From the NCBI GenBank assembly GCA_005223125.1, contig NJBH01000014.1, positions 26,202 to 90,201 on the forward strand: a stretch of DNA of 64,000 nucleotides. Direction: 5' to 3'. The notes under the pieces are model-generated. The model saw nothing but the letters and a program-made list of their open reading frames with translations, did not search any database and was not told the DNA's origin. Position numbers and translations under genes: made by a program. The first letter of the stretch is position 1. Every line of letters begins with the position of its first letter. Shown here piece after piece: positions 19,171 through 28,540 of the stretch. This DNA is from Promethearchaeota archaeon Loki_b32. GTDB lineage: Archaea; Asgardarchaeota; Lokiarchaeia; Sigyniarchaeales; SOKP01.

Positions 19171-19590
19171 ATGAAATTTAAGAAAAAAATCACTTCAAGA
19201 ATAAAGCAATTCAGGGAGGAGTTAGAACTGCCCCAGTTAGAATTAGCGAAACTTGTAGGGGTTTCTCGCCAGACGATCTATTACTTAGAGCGGGGTTCGT
19301 ACAATCCATCCTTGACGATATCCTTTAAAATATCGGAAATCTTGAAAAAACCGATCCATGATATATTCTATCAGGAACCAGTTATTAAGGATATACTAGA
19401 GGGTAAATCATTGGCAGAATTAAGGGAAGTTGCCGAAATAGCGGGGATCAGCCTTGAAAAGCTGGCTTCCTTAAGCGAAATAGACGACGAACACCTAACA
19501 AAAGATTTTAAGGAGGATACGTTGATTAAAATCGCGTTAGGACTGGGAATAGACTTCGAAGATCTATTTGAAAAAGAAGCCGAAAATTAA
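19171..19590 (+). CDS. XRE-family regulator with two helix-turn-helix domains
   Basis: A 139-residue soluble protein. Residues 8-66 form a canonical Cro/CI HTH (IKQFREELELPQLELAKLVG, then SRQTIYYLERGSYNPSLTIS). Residues 78-135 look like a second, degenerate HTH of the same kind (LREVAEIAGISLEKLASLSE to LGIDFEDLFEKE). The first domain resembles the C-terminal domain of the upstream PH/HTH protein (both have YNPSL plus an IxxLF-like ending), so the two genes probably share an origin or a target. The high GC content of this pair contrasts with the primase genes that follow. Confidence 0.8.
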   Translation: MKFKKKITSRIKQFREELELPQLELAKLVGVSRQTIYYLERGSYNPSLTISFKISEILKKPIHDIFYQEPVIKDILEGKSLAELREVAEIAGISLEKLASLSEIDDEHLTKDFKEDTLIKIALGLGIDFEDLFEKEAEN

Positions 19591-19786
19591 AAATCTATAA
19601 AAAAATAAAATTAAAAAAAATCTATCCGATTCTGAAAAATTACAATTTTCTTTAAATTTATTAGCAAGTTAATAGTTTAATAAAAATTATCAGTAAATTA
19701 ATTTACTCTTAATCTATTAAAGGCTAGTACCATCATTAATTTTTGATTATAAATATTTAGATTTAAATTAAAGAAATTTTTGGGCA

Positions 19787-20974
19787 ATGAGCGACATTTA
19801 CGACTTAGTGAAACGGTACCCTTGGCTTCCTTCTTTAAAAACATACTATTCTGATATAGCATTAAAAAATCCTTTAGATTTTATTAGTGAAATCTTTTCA
19901 TCCAACAAATCTGAGGAGCTAGAAAGTAGAGTATTGAACCTATTCAATGATGCATTTAATAAAATAGAACATTTATCGGAATATGAACTCGATGAGATTA
20001 ATATTTATGTTTATTTAATTCTAAGAATTTTACTTTATATTATAAATGATAAAATTCTTTCTAATCGTATAGCAAACATATATTCCAAAACTACTTACAA
20101 TGAATTAAATAAAGAAAATGAATATAATTTATATTATATTTACCAGGATTTAAATTTAAAAGTTATTTATGAAGAACAGCCATTTGTCTATAAGAAATTT
20201 GTTGTAAAAGAGCAAAAAGAAATTTTTAAAACCAATTTCAAGATTTCTTTTTTGGACTATTTAAAACTTGCATCTAATTTAAAGGATGAATATCGAAAAT
20301 TAGTGAATAACGCTCTACTTCAAGGTTATGTATATATTAAACCTGAAAATATTAATAGATTGTTACAAGAACATGTAAGAAAGAAATTACTAATTCAAAA
20401 TAACGAAGTTTCTTCCGATTTTGAGAAATTTAAGGAAAGATTATTTGAAATCCATGAATTTAAAAAATTATATACCACCATAACAAAGATTTGGGAATCA
20501 AAAAAAGAAGAATTTGAATATTCAATTGATATAACTTTTAAGGAAGGTAAAGATTATTCGGGAATTTTGCCTCCTTGTATCAAAGAAATACTCTCCAAAG
20601 CACAAGAGGGGCAGAATTTAGTGCATACAGAGAGATTATTTATATTATGGTTTTTAAATTCACTTAAATATCCTGAGGATAAAATAATTAATGTGTTTTC
20701 AACACTTCCTGATTTTGATAGAGAAAAAACAGCATATCAAGTGAAATATGCTATGAAAAAAGGATATACTCCCTATTCATGCAAGTCATTAAAATCATAT
20801 AATTTATGTTTTGCAAATGAATATAAAGATCCAATTTGTTTAGAGGGTTATTATTCAAGGATGCAAGATGAACAAAAATTTATTTCACATCCTCTTAAAT
20901 ATATAGAAGTCAAAGAATATCGTGATTCTAAGAAATTAAAAAAGACAAAAAATCAATCTCAAGATCAAAAATGA
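19787..20974 (+). CDS. priL: DNA primase large subunit PriL
   Basis: A 395-residue primase regulatory subunit. The N-terminal helical domain starts MSDIYDLVKRYPWLPSLKTY. The C-terminal iron-sulfur domain keeps four cysteines for a [4Fe-4S] cluster: Cys264 (GILPPCIKEIL), Cys332 (YSCKSL), Cys341 (YNLCFANEY) and Cys351 (DPICLEGYY). The stop overlaps the priS start (ATGA), so expression is translationally coupled. It initiates RNA/DNA primers with PriS. The gene order is large-then-small. Confidence 0.93.
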   Translation: MSDIYDLVKRYPWLPSLKTYYSDIALKNPLDFISEIFSSNKSEELESRVLNLFNDAFNKIEHLSEYELDEINIYVYLILRILLYIINDKILSNRIANIYSKTTYNELNKENEYNLYYIYQDLNLKVIYEEQPFVYKKFVVKEQKEIFKTNFKISFLDYLKLASNLKDEYRKLVNNALLQGYVYIKPENINRLLQEHVRKKLLIQNNEVSSDFEKFKERLFEIHEFKKLYTTITKIWESKKEEFEYSIDITFKEGKDYSGILPPCIKEILSKAQEGQNLVHTERLFILWFLNSLKYPEDKIINVFSTLPDFDREKTAYQVKYAMKKGYTPYSCKSLKSYNLCFANEYKDPICLEGYYSRMQDEQKFISHPLKYIEVKEYRDSKKLKKTKNQSQDQK

Positions 20975-22254
20975 AATCTTTTGAGTATCTAAAACGCCGA
21001 TTTAAGGAATATTATAAAGATAATAAAGAGAAGATACCTTTAGTTAGTTTATTCGATCAAAGAGAATTTGGCTTTATTCCATGGGATCAACAAATAAGGA
21101 TGATTAGACATATGGGTTTTGCAACAAGGGATAATTTAATAAAACATTTAATCAATAATGGACCCAGACATGTATATTCGAGTGGATCACTTTATTTAAA
21201 TCCAGAAAACAAAGATATGAAGAACAAGAGTTATCTAGGTTGCGATATAATTATCGATATTGATGTAGATCACTTTTACACTCCCTGTAAGGAGGATCAT
21301 GATATATGGTATTGTAAAGAGTGTGGAAAAAATGGAAAAGGAATGGTAGAAAAATGTCCAAATTGTAAAAAATCAAAATTGAAAAAATTAAATTGGATAT
21401 GTGAAAAGTGTCTAAATGTAGCTAAAAAAGAGATAATTAAGTTAATTTATGATTTTTTGATACCTGATTTCAATATTGATATTGAAAAAATGAAAATCGC
21501 TTTTTCAGGACATAGGGGATATCATTTGAAAATTGAAGATAATGACCTAAGAACATTATCAAGTGATGAGCGTAGGGAAATCATTGATTATATTACTGGG
21601 GAAGGAATTTCTTATGAAATTTTAGGCTTACGAAAAATGGGAGATAATATTTTTGGTTTTTCAAGAGAAACCATTGGCTGGTCTCAAAAAATTAATAGAA
21701 AAATTGAAGAAATTTTAAAAAAAACTAACATCGAAATCGAAACTCTATTATCAGATAAAAGAACATTTAATCTAAATAAAAATTTTATAGAAAATCTTCT
21801 AAACTATAAAAATAATTTTCTTAATATTATTGAAAGTGACAATATGAATAATTGGACTCTTGTAAATTCAAATTTAAATACGTGGTATAAATTTCTAGGG
21901 GCTATTGTTGAAGAAATTGGAATTGAAGTTGATGTACCAGTAGCGATAGATATTCATAGACTTATTAGATATCCTGGATCTTTACATGGTAAAACAGGAT
22001 TTAAGGTTCAAGAACTAAATCCTAATGATCTTGATGATTTTAATCCTTTAGATGAGCAAACTGAGAAATTAGATCCTATTGTATTTGTTAGCAAAGTACA
22101 AACTATTCAAAAATTAGAAATAATTGAATCTGATGTACCAGCAACAAAAATTAAAGGGGAAACGTTTGGACCATATAAATTAGGTGATAAAATTGAGATT
22201 CCTCATCATATTGCGGTTTTTTTATTATGTAAAGGAGTTGCTAAGTCCATATAA
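20971..22254 (+). CDS. priS: DNA primase catalytic small subunit PriS
   Basis: A 427-residue archaeo-eukaryotic primase. The catalytic acidic motif IIIDIDVDHF is at about residues 93-102. SGHRGYHLKIED (near 180) and the VDVPVAIDIHRLIRYPGSLHG region (third catalytic Asp and conserved RxPGSxHGKTG) are also present. Between the first two motifs is a cysteine-rich module (CKECGKNGKGMVEKCPNC and CEKC), larger than the simple zinc knuckle of many archaeal PriS proteins. It overlaps priL by 4 bases. Confidence 0.95.
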   Translation: MKSFEYLKRRFKEYYKDNKEKIPLVSLFDQREFGFIPWDQQIRMIRHMGFATRDNLIKHLINNGPRHVYSSGSLYLNPENKDMKNKSYLGCDIIIDIDVDHFYTPCKEDHDIWYCKECGKNGKGMVEKCPNCKKSKLKKLNWICEKCLNVAKKEIIKLIYDFLIPDFNIDIEKMKIAFSGHRGYHLKIEDNDLRTLSSDERREIIDYITGEGISYEILGLRKMGDNIFGFSRETIGWSQKINRKIEEILKKTNIEIETLLSDKRTFNLNKNFIENLLNYKNNFLNIIESDNMNNWTLVNSNLNTWYKFLGAIVEEIGIEVDVPVAIDIHRLIRYPGSLHGKTGFKVQELNPNDLDDFNPLDEQTEKLDPIVFVSKVQTIQKLEIIESDVPATKIKGETFGPYKLGDKIEIPHHIAVFLLCKGVAKSI

Positions 22255-22314
22255 GTTAAAAAATTTAATATTAAGAACACTGTTTACTATATTAAACTGA
22301 AAAGTTCGATATTT

Positions 22315-22983
22315 ATGGATTTAAAAAAGGATTATAAGAAACTTTATCAGCAATGGCATAAAGAATTCAAACAAATTAAACTAACAGAGTTAAATCAAGA
22401 TCTTTTTAATCATTACAAAAAAATATTGAATTTCATCAATGAGTATAAGGAAGACAACTCGAATGAACTTAAGAATCTTATATTAAATTCTTATAAAGAA
22501 AATTTTAACTTCTTATTTGATGATTTTTTAAAGCTTCGGGAAGTTAAAATCATAAATTCTGCCTTAGCACTTAAAGAAATTAATTTAAATAATGTCATCG
22601 AAGCAGAAAAATTGTTTTATCAAAATTTAGTAGGTACAATCAAGGGATTTAAGAAAGTAAAAACACTTTCCCTTTACCAAGGAGAAAGCGAAATAAATCT
22701 TGAAGATCTAATTAAATCAGAAGTAAAAATAAAAGAAGATATTAAAGAAGTATCAATCTCGAATAAAAAAGAGAAAAGCCTAATTTCCGAATCTAACGAT
22801 TTAATTGATGAAGTGAAAATAGATTATACTCTCGTGAGATTTTTAAAAGAGACTCCTCCGTTAGTTGGGATTGATCTTATTAATTACGGGCCTTTTGAGA
22901 AAGAAGATATTGCTAATTTACCCCAGAAAAATGCTAAAATTCTTATGAATGAAAAATTTGCTGAAAAAATAGAACTTAATTAA
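22315..22983 (+). CDS. GINS complex subunit (Gins51-type)
   Basis: A 222-residue component of the replicative CMG helicase complex. The N-terminal A domain is helical (YKKLYQQWHKEFKQIKLTEL onward). After an acidic linker the C-terminal B domain follows: TLVRFLKETPPLVGIDLINY, GPFEKEDIANLPQKNAKIL. The A-then-B order and the typical archaeal ending (xVRFLxDVPxFVGxDxxxYGPFxxGDxxxLPxxNAxxL) identify Gins51. It lies 60 nt behind priS and ends only 2 nt from the convergent nop10. Confidence 0.88.
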   Translation: MDLKKDYKKLYQQWHKEFKQIKLTELNQDLFNHYKKILNFINEYKEDNSNELKNLILNSYKENFNFLFDDFLKLREVKIINSALALKEINLNNVIEAEKLFYQNLVGTIKGFKKVKTLSLYQGESEINLEDLIKSEVKIKEDIKEVSISNKKEKSLISESNDLIDEVKIDYTLVRFLKETPPLVGIDLINYGPFEKEDIANLPQKNAKILMNEKFAEKIELN

Positions 22984-22985
22984 CT

Positions 22986-23171
22986 TTATTTAAATTTCTT
23001 TTCAAACTCTTCTTTAAAATATTGTAATCGATATTTTCCATATTTATCTATTGGAGAATACTTTGGAGGTCTTGGATTTACTAATTTATCTCCGCAATAA
23101 CGACACTTTGATTCTTGATTCTGCAGTCCATATCTATTACAATTCTTACACTTTTGGAGGTATTTAGTCAT
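22986..23171 (-). CDS. nop10: H/ACA RNP protein Nop10
   Basis: A 61-residue protein with the N-terminal zinc ribbon (CKNCNRYGL, then KCRYCGDKLVNPRPPKYSP) and the conserved PPKYSPxDKYGKYR segment of Nop10. It is a structural subunit of H/ACA ribonucleoproteins that guide pseudouridylation with Cbf5, Gar1 and L7Ae. It follows aIF2-alpha by 66 nt on the same strand, the normal archaeal pairing. Confidence 0.95.
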   Translation of the reverse strand: MTKYLQKCKNCNRYGLQNQESKCRYCGDKLVNPRPPKYSPIDKYGKYRLQYFKEEFEKKFK

Positions 23172-23237
23172 TCTTATGTCATATAATTAATTTTGAATTA
23201 GTATTGAATTTTGCTAACAATCCTACAGAATTATAAA

Positions 23238-24059
23238 TCAATCGCGTTCAAACGAAAAACTACCATTATATTTTTCAACTTTCTGTTCTATAATTTCTAA
23301 GGCATCTGATAAAATATTCTCTGCATCTAAATAATCCTTTGAAACTATTTCTAATCGATAAAATGGAGCTGCTATATAATTAATATTAATGCTTCTCGTT
23401 TCTTTTTCCTCTATTATCTTCAGTGCTTCTAATAATGACTCTTTAATTTGTTCTATCCCATTCTCTGAGTTGAATGAAAGCCTTACTCTCCCAGATATAC
23501 TTACTGTAGAAATGCTTACATTTTCTTCGATTATTTTCAATAAAGCTTTTTTGATATCTTCTGTCATACCATCTAATTTCGATAGTAATTCCACTCCATT
23601 TTCTTTAAGATTTTCGATAGTCTCTTGATATGAATCAAAAATCTCTCGAACTGGAAAACCAATTAATTCATACGCTTTATCAAGCGTAATATTAATTCCC
23701 TCTGTTTCTGTAAGAAATTGAAGCAAGTTTTCATATTTTAAAGCATATTTCCATTCCTTTATTCGATTTTCCTTTTGAGCAGAATTAACTCTTCGTAATG
23801 ATAAATCTACATGTCCTTTATCTGCATCTACTCTTAATACTCGCAGAACTATTCGTTGACCAATTCGAACATAATTACGAATATTTTTAATCCATCGAGA
23901 ACTTATTTCTGAGATATGTATCATACCTCTAGCACTCGCATCATAATCCAGTCCTTCAAAATCAATTAAATCAACATATACATATTGCTTTTGAACTTCT
24001 GTTACTTTTGCAACCACAAATTCTCCTTCCCTAGGGAATTTTGATTTACTTTTTACCAT
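23238..24059 (-). CDS. eif2a: Translation initiation factor 2 subunit alpha (aIF2-alpha)
   Basis: A 273-residue protein of normal archaeal length. The N-terminal S1 RNA-binding domain spans about residues 10-90 (FPREGEFVVAKVTEVQKQYV, GMIHISEISSRWIKNIRNYV, DADKGHVDLSLRRVN). A helical middle domain and the C-terminal alpha-beta domain (SININYIAAPFYRLEIVSKD) that binds the gamma subunit complete it. The position equivalent to eukaryotic Ser51 lies in the loop around ISSRWIKNIRNYV. It delivers initiator tRNA as part of the aIF2 trimer. Confidence 0.95.
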   Translation of the reverse strand: MVKSKSKFPREGEFVVAKVTEVQKQYVYVDLIDFEGLDYDASARGMIHISEISSRWIKNIRNYVRIGQRIVLRVLRVDADKGHVDLSLRRVNSAQKENRIKEWKYALKYENLLQFLTETEGINITLDKAYELIGFPVREIFDSYQETIENLKENGVELLSKLDGMTEDIKKALLKIIEENVSISTVSISGRVRLSFNSENGIEQIKESLLEALKIIEEKETRSININYIAAPFYRLEIVSKDYLDAENILSDALEIIEQKVEKYNGSFSFERD

Positions 24060-24155
24060 TGTAGTGATAAAACTATAGATTATTATTTAATTTTTATAAA
24101 ATCTTATTTTTATTTAATGAACTATAATTTTTTATTTTTTTCATCTTTCAAATAA

Positions 24156-24659
24156 AAAAAGAAAAAAAACAGTGATTATAAAATTCCTAATTGGTTTATT
24201 CATAACAAATGGGCTAAAAAAGCAGGCATAAAAACAAATATAGCGAATATGGTAAATAGAACTCTAGATTACGGGTTCAATTGGACCCTATATCAAGAAG
24301 ATGACGCAACTATTGAGGATTATGATGATAGTATTATTTCTCTACAGTTGAAGCATTTTACTGAAAAAGAAAAAAATAAGAAAGGGTATATTAAAGCACT
24401 TTACTTACATCATCTTCTGGATTTCTTCAAGGAAACATATGTCAATATTTATAACCTTGAATTAGTTTTTGAAAAATTTTTACAGAATAAAGTTTTAATT
24501 GAAATAACTGATACAGAAGGAAATCACATTAATTTTCAAGAAGAAATACAAGAAATATTCCAATTATTAAGAGAAAATAAGGAAGAACTATATATTGATC
24601 TTAAAGGACAATATTTACCTGAATTAGAAAAATCAAAAAATAGAAAACATGAAAATTAA
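24156..24659 (+). CDS. Uncharacterised protein with unclear N-terminus
   Basis: The usual start would be the ATG at 24,249 (136 residues, MVNRTLDYGFNWTLYQEDDA...). However, the frame is open from 24,156 (after TAA at 24,153-24,155), and the upstream codons read as real protein, including DYKIPNWFIHNKWAKKAG and KTNIAN, without any ATG, GTG or TTG. Either the gene has lost its 5' end, or a start is hidden by a base change. The visible protein is acidic and helical in its second half (QEEIQEIFQLLRENKEELYI). No family recognised. Confidence 0.5.
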   Translation, partial: KKKKNSDYKIPNWFIHNKWAKKAGIKTNIANMVNRTLDYGFNWTLYQEDDATIEDYDDSIISLQLKHFTEKEKNKKGYIKALYLHHLLDFFKETYVNIYNLELVFEKFLQNKVLIEITDTEGNHINFQEEIQEIFQLLRENKEELYIDLKGQYLPELEKSKNRKHEN

Positions 24660-24686
24660 TAGATTTATGTCAAGAAATTTCATATT

Positions 24687-26552
24687 TTATAGATATTGAG
24701 AAACCCACTCTACATCTAATTCTTGCAATTTAGTTTTTGTAGGGATCCCTTCTTCTGTCCATCCCATCATCTTATAATACATTAGTATCGCGTTTTTTAA
24801 CTTATCTGGTTCAATTTTTGTTTCTGCAAGTGCTCCTGATGTATGAGGTTGGAAAAATCTTTCAGGCAACCAATCTTCATTTTTAGAAAAACCCTCTCTT
24901 ATATTAAAAACCCTAGCCATCGTGGTAATCCTCTCTCCTACCTTCATCAATTCCCAAGATGAAGTATACCAACCAGTCACAGCCCTAACAATCTCGGGTA
25001 TATCAATATAATCCCAAGGCAAAAAATAACATATCAGTAACGCATTAGATAAATTTCGCCAATTACTATAGTATGTTAAAATTCTAACCTTCTTTGCTCC
25101 TAAATCATCCATCTCTAATGGTTCTAAAATACCTAAAGCACTATGAAGAGCTATAGCTCTTTCACTTATAAAAGAAGTATCGTGCATATTTGCCATATGT
25201 TCCGCGCCAGTAGGTGAAATTGTATAGCCAACACCTAATCCTTGTTTTAATCGAGGTTCATGCATTGGAATTTCCTGACCCTTTACATGCATAGCAAACT
25301 TATCTGCTCCCATCTTTATTTTTTCAGCGGCCCTTTTAACACCTTCTGCTAAAATATCACCTAAACCTTCACGTTTAGCAATCATTTCAACCATCTGGAT
25401 CATAGCTTCAGCATTTCCAAAATTTAATTTTATACCGTTAGTATCTTTATCAGTTAAAATTCCATTCTCATAACATTCCATTGCAAATCCTATAGATACT
25501 CCTGTTGAAATTGTATCTAATGAATTTTTATTACAAAGCTCATTTGCCTTGCAAACTGCTTTTATATCATCTATTCCACAATTGGAACCGAAAGCACCTA
25601 TTGATTCATATTCAGGACCTCCGTAGAGAGGGTCGACTTCCCAAGGCTCTTTAATCTCTACAACTTTTTTACACCTAATTGAACACGCATAACAAGCATC
25701 CATTGTAAGGTTAATTTCCTCTTTCATAATACTGGGATCTAAAGCTTTAGCTCCAGAAAAATTACCATCTCTAAAATTTCGAGTTGGAAGATTACCTGAT
25801 TCAGCAAACATTTCCATTATCCCTCCTCCTGTACCATGCTCAAAATAACCTGCATATGTTTTATACGCCACATCGTGATACTCTTTAATTTTCACTCTTA
25901 ATTTTTCTTTATTATTGACTTCAAGCTTCTTATGACCTCTAACGGCAACTGCTTTTAGATTCTTTGAACCCATTACAGCACCCAACCCACCACGGCCAGC
26001 AGCATTTCGTAAATCATTAATAATACATGCATAACGGACTAAACGTTCTCCTCCTGGCCCGATTTGAGCTACACGGACTAATTTATCACCCAACTCTTTT
26101 TGTATAATTTCTTCAGCTTTACCAGTGATTTTCCCCCAAAGATGAGTCGCATCCTTAATCTCTGCTTTACCATCATTGATCCACAAATATACAGGATTTT
26201 TGGCCTTTCCCTCTACTATAATAGCATCAAATCCAGCATGTTTCAATTCAGCCCCCCAATGACCTCCAACTTCAGCTTCACCAAAACCGCCTGTTAAAGG
26301 AGACTTAGCACCAACGCTGTTTCTACCAGTACCTGGTATCGCAAATCCAGTTAAAGGACCAGTAGCAAAAATAAGCTTATTTTCAGGACTTAATGGGTCA
26401 ATCCCAACTTTTAATTCCTTTAGAAGAAAATATGCTACGAAACCTTCTCCACCAATATATCTTCTGCAAAAAATCTCATCTAAATTTTCAATTGAGATTT
26501 TTTCTTTTGTTAAATCTACTCTAAGAATATTACCAGTGTATCCATTTACCAT
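24687..26552 (-). CDS. aor: Aldehyde:ferredoxin oxidoreductase (tungsten/pterin enzyme)
   Basis: A 621-residue enzyme of full family length that oxidises aldehydes to acids with ferredoxin as acceptor. It begins with MVNGYTGNILRVDLTKEKIS. The pterin-binding motifs GPLTGFAIPGTGRNSVGAKS, GAELKHAGFDAIIVEGKA and RNAAGRGGLGAVMGSKNLKA are all present. Cluster cysteines appear as CYACSIRCKK near residue 286, with the fourth in LLICYFLPW. It is a single gene. Such enzymes are frequent in fermentative Asgard archaea. Confidence 0.93.
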   Translation of the reverse strand: MVNGYTGNILRVDLTKEKISIENLDEIFCRRYIGGEGFVAYFLLKELKVGIDPLSPENKLIFATGPLTGFAIPGTGRNSVGAKSPLTGGFGEAEVGGHWGAELKHAGFDAIIVEGKAKNPVYLWINDGKAEIKDATHLWGKITGKAEEIIQKELGDKLVRVAQIGPGGERLVRYACIINDLRNAAGRGGLGAVMGSKNLKAVAVRGHKKLEVNNKEKLRVKIKEYHDVAYKTYAGYFEHGTGGGIMEMFAESGNLPTRNFRDGNFSGAKALDPSIMKEEINLTMDACYACSIRCKKVVEIKEPWEVDPLYGGPEYESIGAFGSNCGIDDIKAVCKANELCNKNSLDTISTGVSIGFAMECYENGILTDKDTNGIKLNFGNAEAMIQMVEMIAKREGLGDILAEGVKRAAEKIKMGADKFAMHVKGQEIPMHEPRLKQGLGVGYTISPTGAEHMANMHDTSFISERAIALHSALGILEPLEMDDLGAKKVRILTYYSNWRNLSNALLICYFLPWDYIDIPEIVRAVTGWYTSSWELMKVGERITTMARVFNIREGFSKNEDWLPERFFQPHTSGALAETKIEPDKLKNAILMYYKMMGWTEEGIPTKTKLQELDVEWVSQYL

Positions 26553-26932
26553 TTATAACCCATTTTCATAATAAATTTTTAAATATTATATAGTTAAATT
26601 TCATCAAACTTATATAACTTATTCATGTCAAAACTCAAAATTCAACTTATTTTAGTTTTATTTCATAATTTAGTTTTAAACCAAATGTCACTATATTTGA
26701 AAATTGAAGATTCGAGGTAATAATTATTAAAATGAAATTTGATATTAGTAAAGAAGAGTTCATGAAATGGGACATTCATTAAAAAATAAAGGTATTAAAA
26801 ATTCCAATATCATTCATACTGAATGCTAAAATATAGTAAAAAATATAAATTCATAGACATTCACAATTAACATCTAATAAAAATTAATTACATTTAATAT
26901 TTTAAAAATTATTAATTAATGAATGATTAAAA
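26553..26932. other. Divergent intergenic region (AOR / EF-1A)
   Basis: This 380-base very AT-rich region separates the divergent AOR and EF-1A genes and must hold both promoters. I could not single out a convincing BRE/TATA pair. A 17-codon frame around 26,731 (KMKFDISKEEFMKWDIH) looks protein-like but ends at once. No other gene seen. Confidence 0.35.
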
Positions 26933-28255
26933 ATGAGTTCAAAACAAAAAGACCATTTAAATTTGGTAATCATTGGGCATATAGATCATGGAAAATCAAC
27001 CATGATGGGAGCCTTACTCATCGAAACTGGGGCTGTATCTGATAGGGAAGCACGAGAATTAGAAAAACTCGCAAAAGAATACGACCGAGATTCTTGGTCT
27101 TATGCTTTTGTTTTTGATAGATTAAAAGAGGAGAGACAGCGAGGCATTACGATTGATTTAGCTTTCCGTAAGTTTGAAACCAAGTCAAAGTACTTCACAA
27201 TCATCGATGCACCAGGTCATGCAGACTTCGTAAAAAATATGATTACCGGTGCGTCTCAAGCTGATGCTGCCATCCTAGTTGTTTCTGGTAAGAAAGGAGA
27301 AATGGAGGTTGGAATCGCAGCTAATGGACAAACTCGTGAACATGCTTATTTAGCACAAACTTTAGGTGTAAAACAATTAGTTGTCGCTATCAATAAAGCT
27401 GATGTTTACAATTATTCTGAGGAACGATTTAATGAATGCAAGGATTCAGTTGGTGATCTTCTTAAAAGCATTGGTTTCAAGGATGTAAATTACATTCCAA
27501 CCTCAGGAATGGCCATGGATAATTTGTCAAAGAAGAGTGATAAATTATCTTGGTATGATGGTCCAACTTTAATTGATGCAATTGATCAATTTGTCCTTCC
27601 TGAAAAACCAACTGGTAAACCATTAAGGCTTCCTATTCAAGACTCCTATTCAATCAAAGGGACAGGTGTTGTCCCGGTTGGTAGAGTAGAGACCGGAATT
27701 TTAAAGCAAGGAGATAAAATAGTTATTATGCCAACTGGTTTTGAAGGAGAGGTTCGAAGCATAGAAATGCATCATGAAGAGATTCCACAAGCAATTCCTG
27801 GAGACAACATAGGTTTTAGTATTAGGGGTATTACCCTTCAAGATGCGAGTCGTGGCGATTGTCTTGGCCATCCTAAGGACCCACCTACTGTAATTACACC
27901 TAATGGAAAATGGACAGGACAAATCATTGTTATTTGGCATCCTACTGCACTTGCTCAAGGTTACACACCAGTAGTTCACGCTCACACAGCACAAGTAGCA
28001 GCAAAGTTTACTAGTCTATTAAAGAAGCTTGATCAAAAAACTGGAGCTGTTATTGAAGATTCTCCAAAGTTTCTCAAGAAAAATGAATCTGCTATTGTTG
28101 AACTACAGCCGATTAAAAAAATGTGCCTTGAAAAATATAACGACTTTCCAGAAATGGGTCGATTTGCTGTACGCGATATGGGAAGAACCGTCGCGGTTGG
28201 GATTGTAAAAGATATAGAAGTAGGTATCGTCAAAGATATTGACACAGACGCATAA
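26933..28255 (+). CDS. tuf: Translation elongation factor 1-alpha (aEF-1A)
   Basis: A 440-residue GTPase that brings aminoacyl-tRNA to the ribosome. G1 GHIDHGKST is at residues 14-22. DRLKEERQRGITID precedes the switch region, G3 is DAPGHADFVKNMITGASQAD, and G4 is AINKADVY. Domains 2 and 3 follow, with RGDCLGHP and QIIVIWHPTALAQGYTPVVH. The C-terminus ends with a short in-frame duplication, VGIVKDIE then VGIVKDID, before TDA. It stands alone, separate from S7 and EF-2. Confidence 0.97.
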   Translation: MSSKQKDHLNLVIIGHIDHGKSTMMGALLIETGAVSDREARELEKLAKEYDRDSWSYAFVFDRLKEERQRGITIDLAFRKFETKSKYFTIIDAPGHADFVKNMITGASQADAAILVVSGKKGEMEVGIAANGQTREHAYLAQTLGVKQLVVAINKADVYNYSEERFNECKDSVGDLLKSIGFKDVNYIPTSGMAMDNLSKKSDKLSWYDGPTLIDAIDQFVLPEKPTGKPLRLPIQDSYSIKGTGVVPVGRVETGILKQGDKIVIMPTGFEGEVRSIEMHHEEIPQAIPGDNIGFSIRGITLQDASRGDCLGHPKDPPTVITPNGKWTGQIIVIWHPTALAQGYTPVVHAHTAQVAAKFTSLLKKLDQKTGAVIEDSPKFLKKNESAIVELQPIKKMCLEKYNDFPEMGRFAVRDMGRTVAVGIVKDIEVGIVKDIDTDA

Positions 28256-28540
28256 AAAAACTTATATTTGAAATTTTTTATTCTATTATTATTTTTAATT
28301 GACTATTTTTTTAATTCTATCAAAATTTTCCGTCAAATTAGGCTTTCTGCATATTTGATAGAATTTTAGTTCATAAATTTTAAATTAAAATTACATTTTT
28401 TTTACATTCTATTGAAATATTCCCATGATACACGAATATTATTTTCTTTTTTGTAGCTTTATTTGCCTTTTCTACATAAGAAGGTTGTATTTAGAAAAGG
28501 TTGATTTAAAGTTCATACAACAAAACAAAAAATTTGCCTA
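28256..28540. other. Intergenic region with T-tracts and a short out-of-frame ORF
   Basis: T-rich runs right after EF-1A could terminate its transcript. A frame at 28,424-28,549 (MIHEYYFLFCSFICLFYIRR...) ends inside the first codons of the GTPase gene in another frame. It is hydrophobic and likely not a real gene. Confidence 0.3.
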
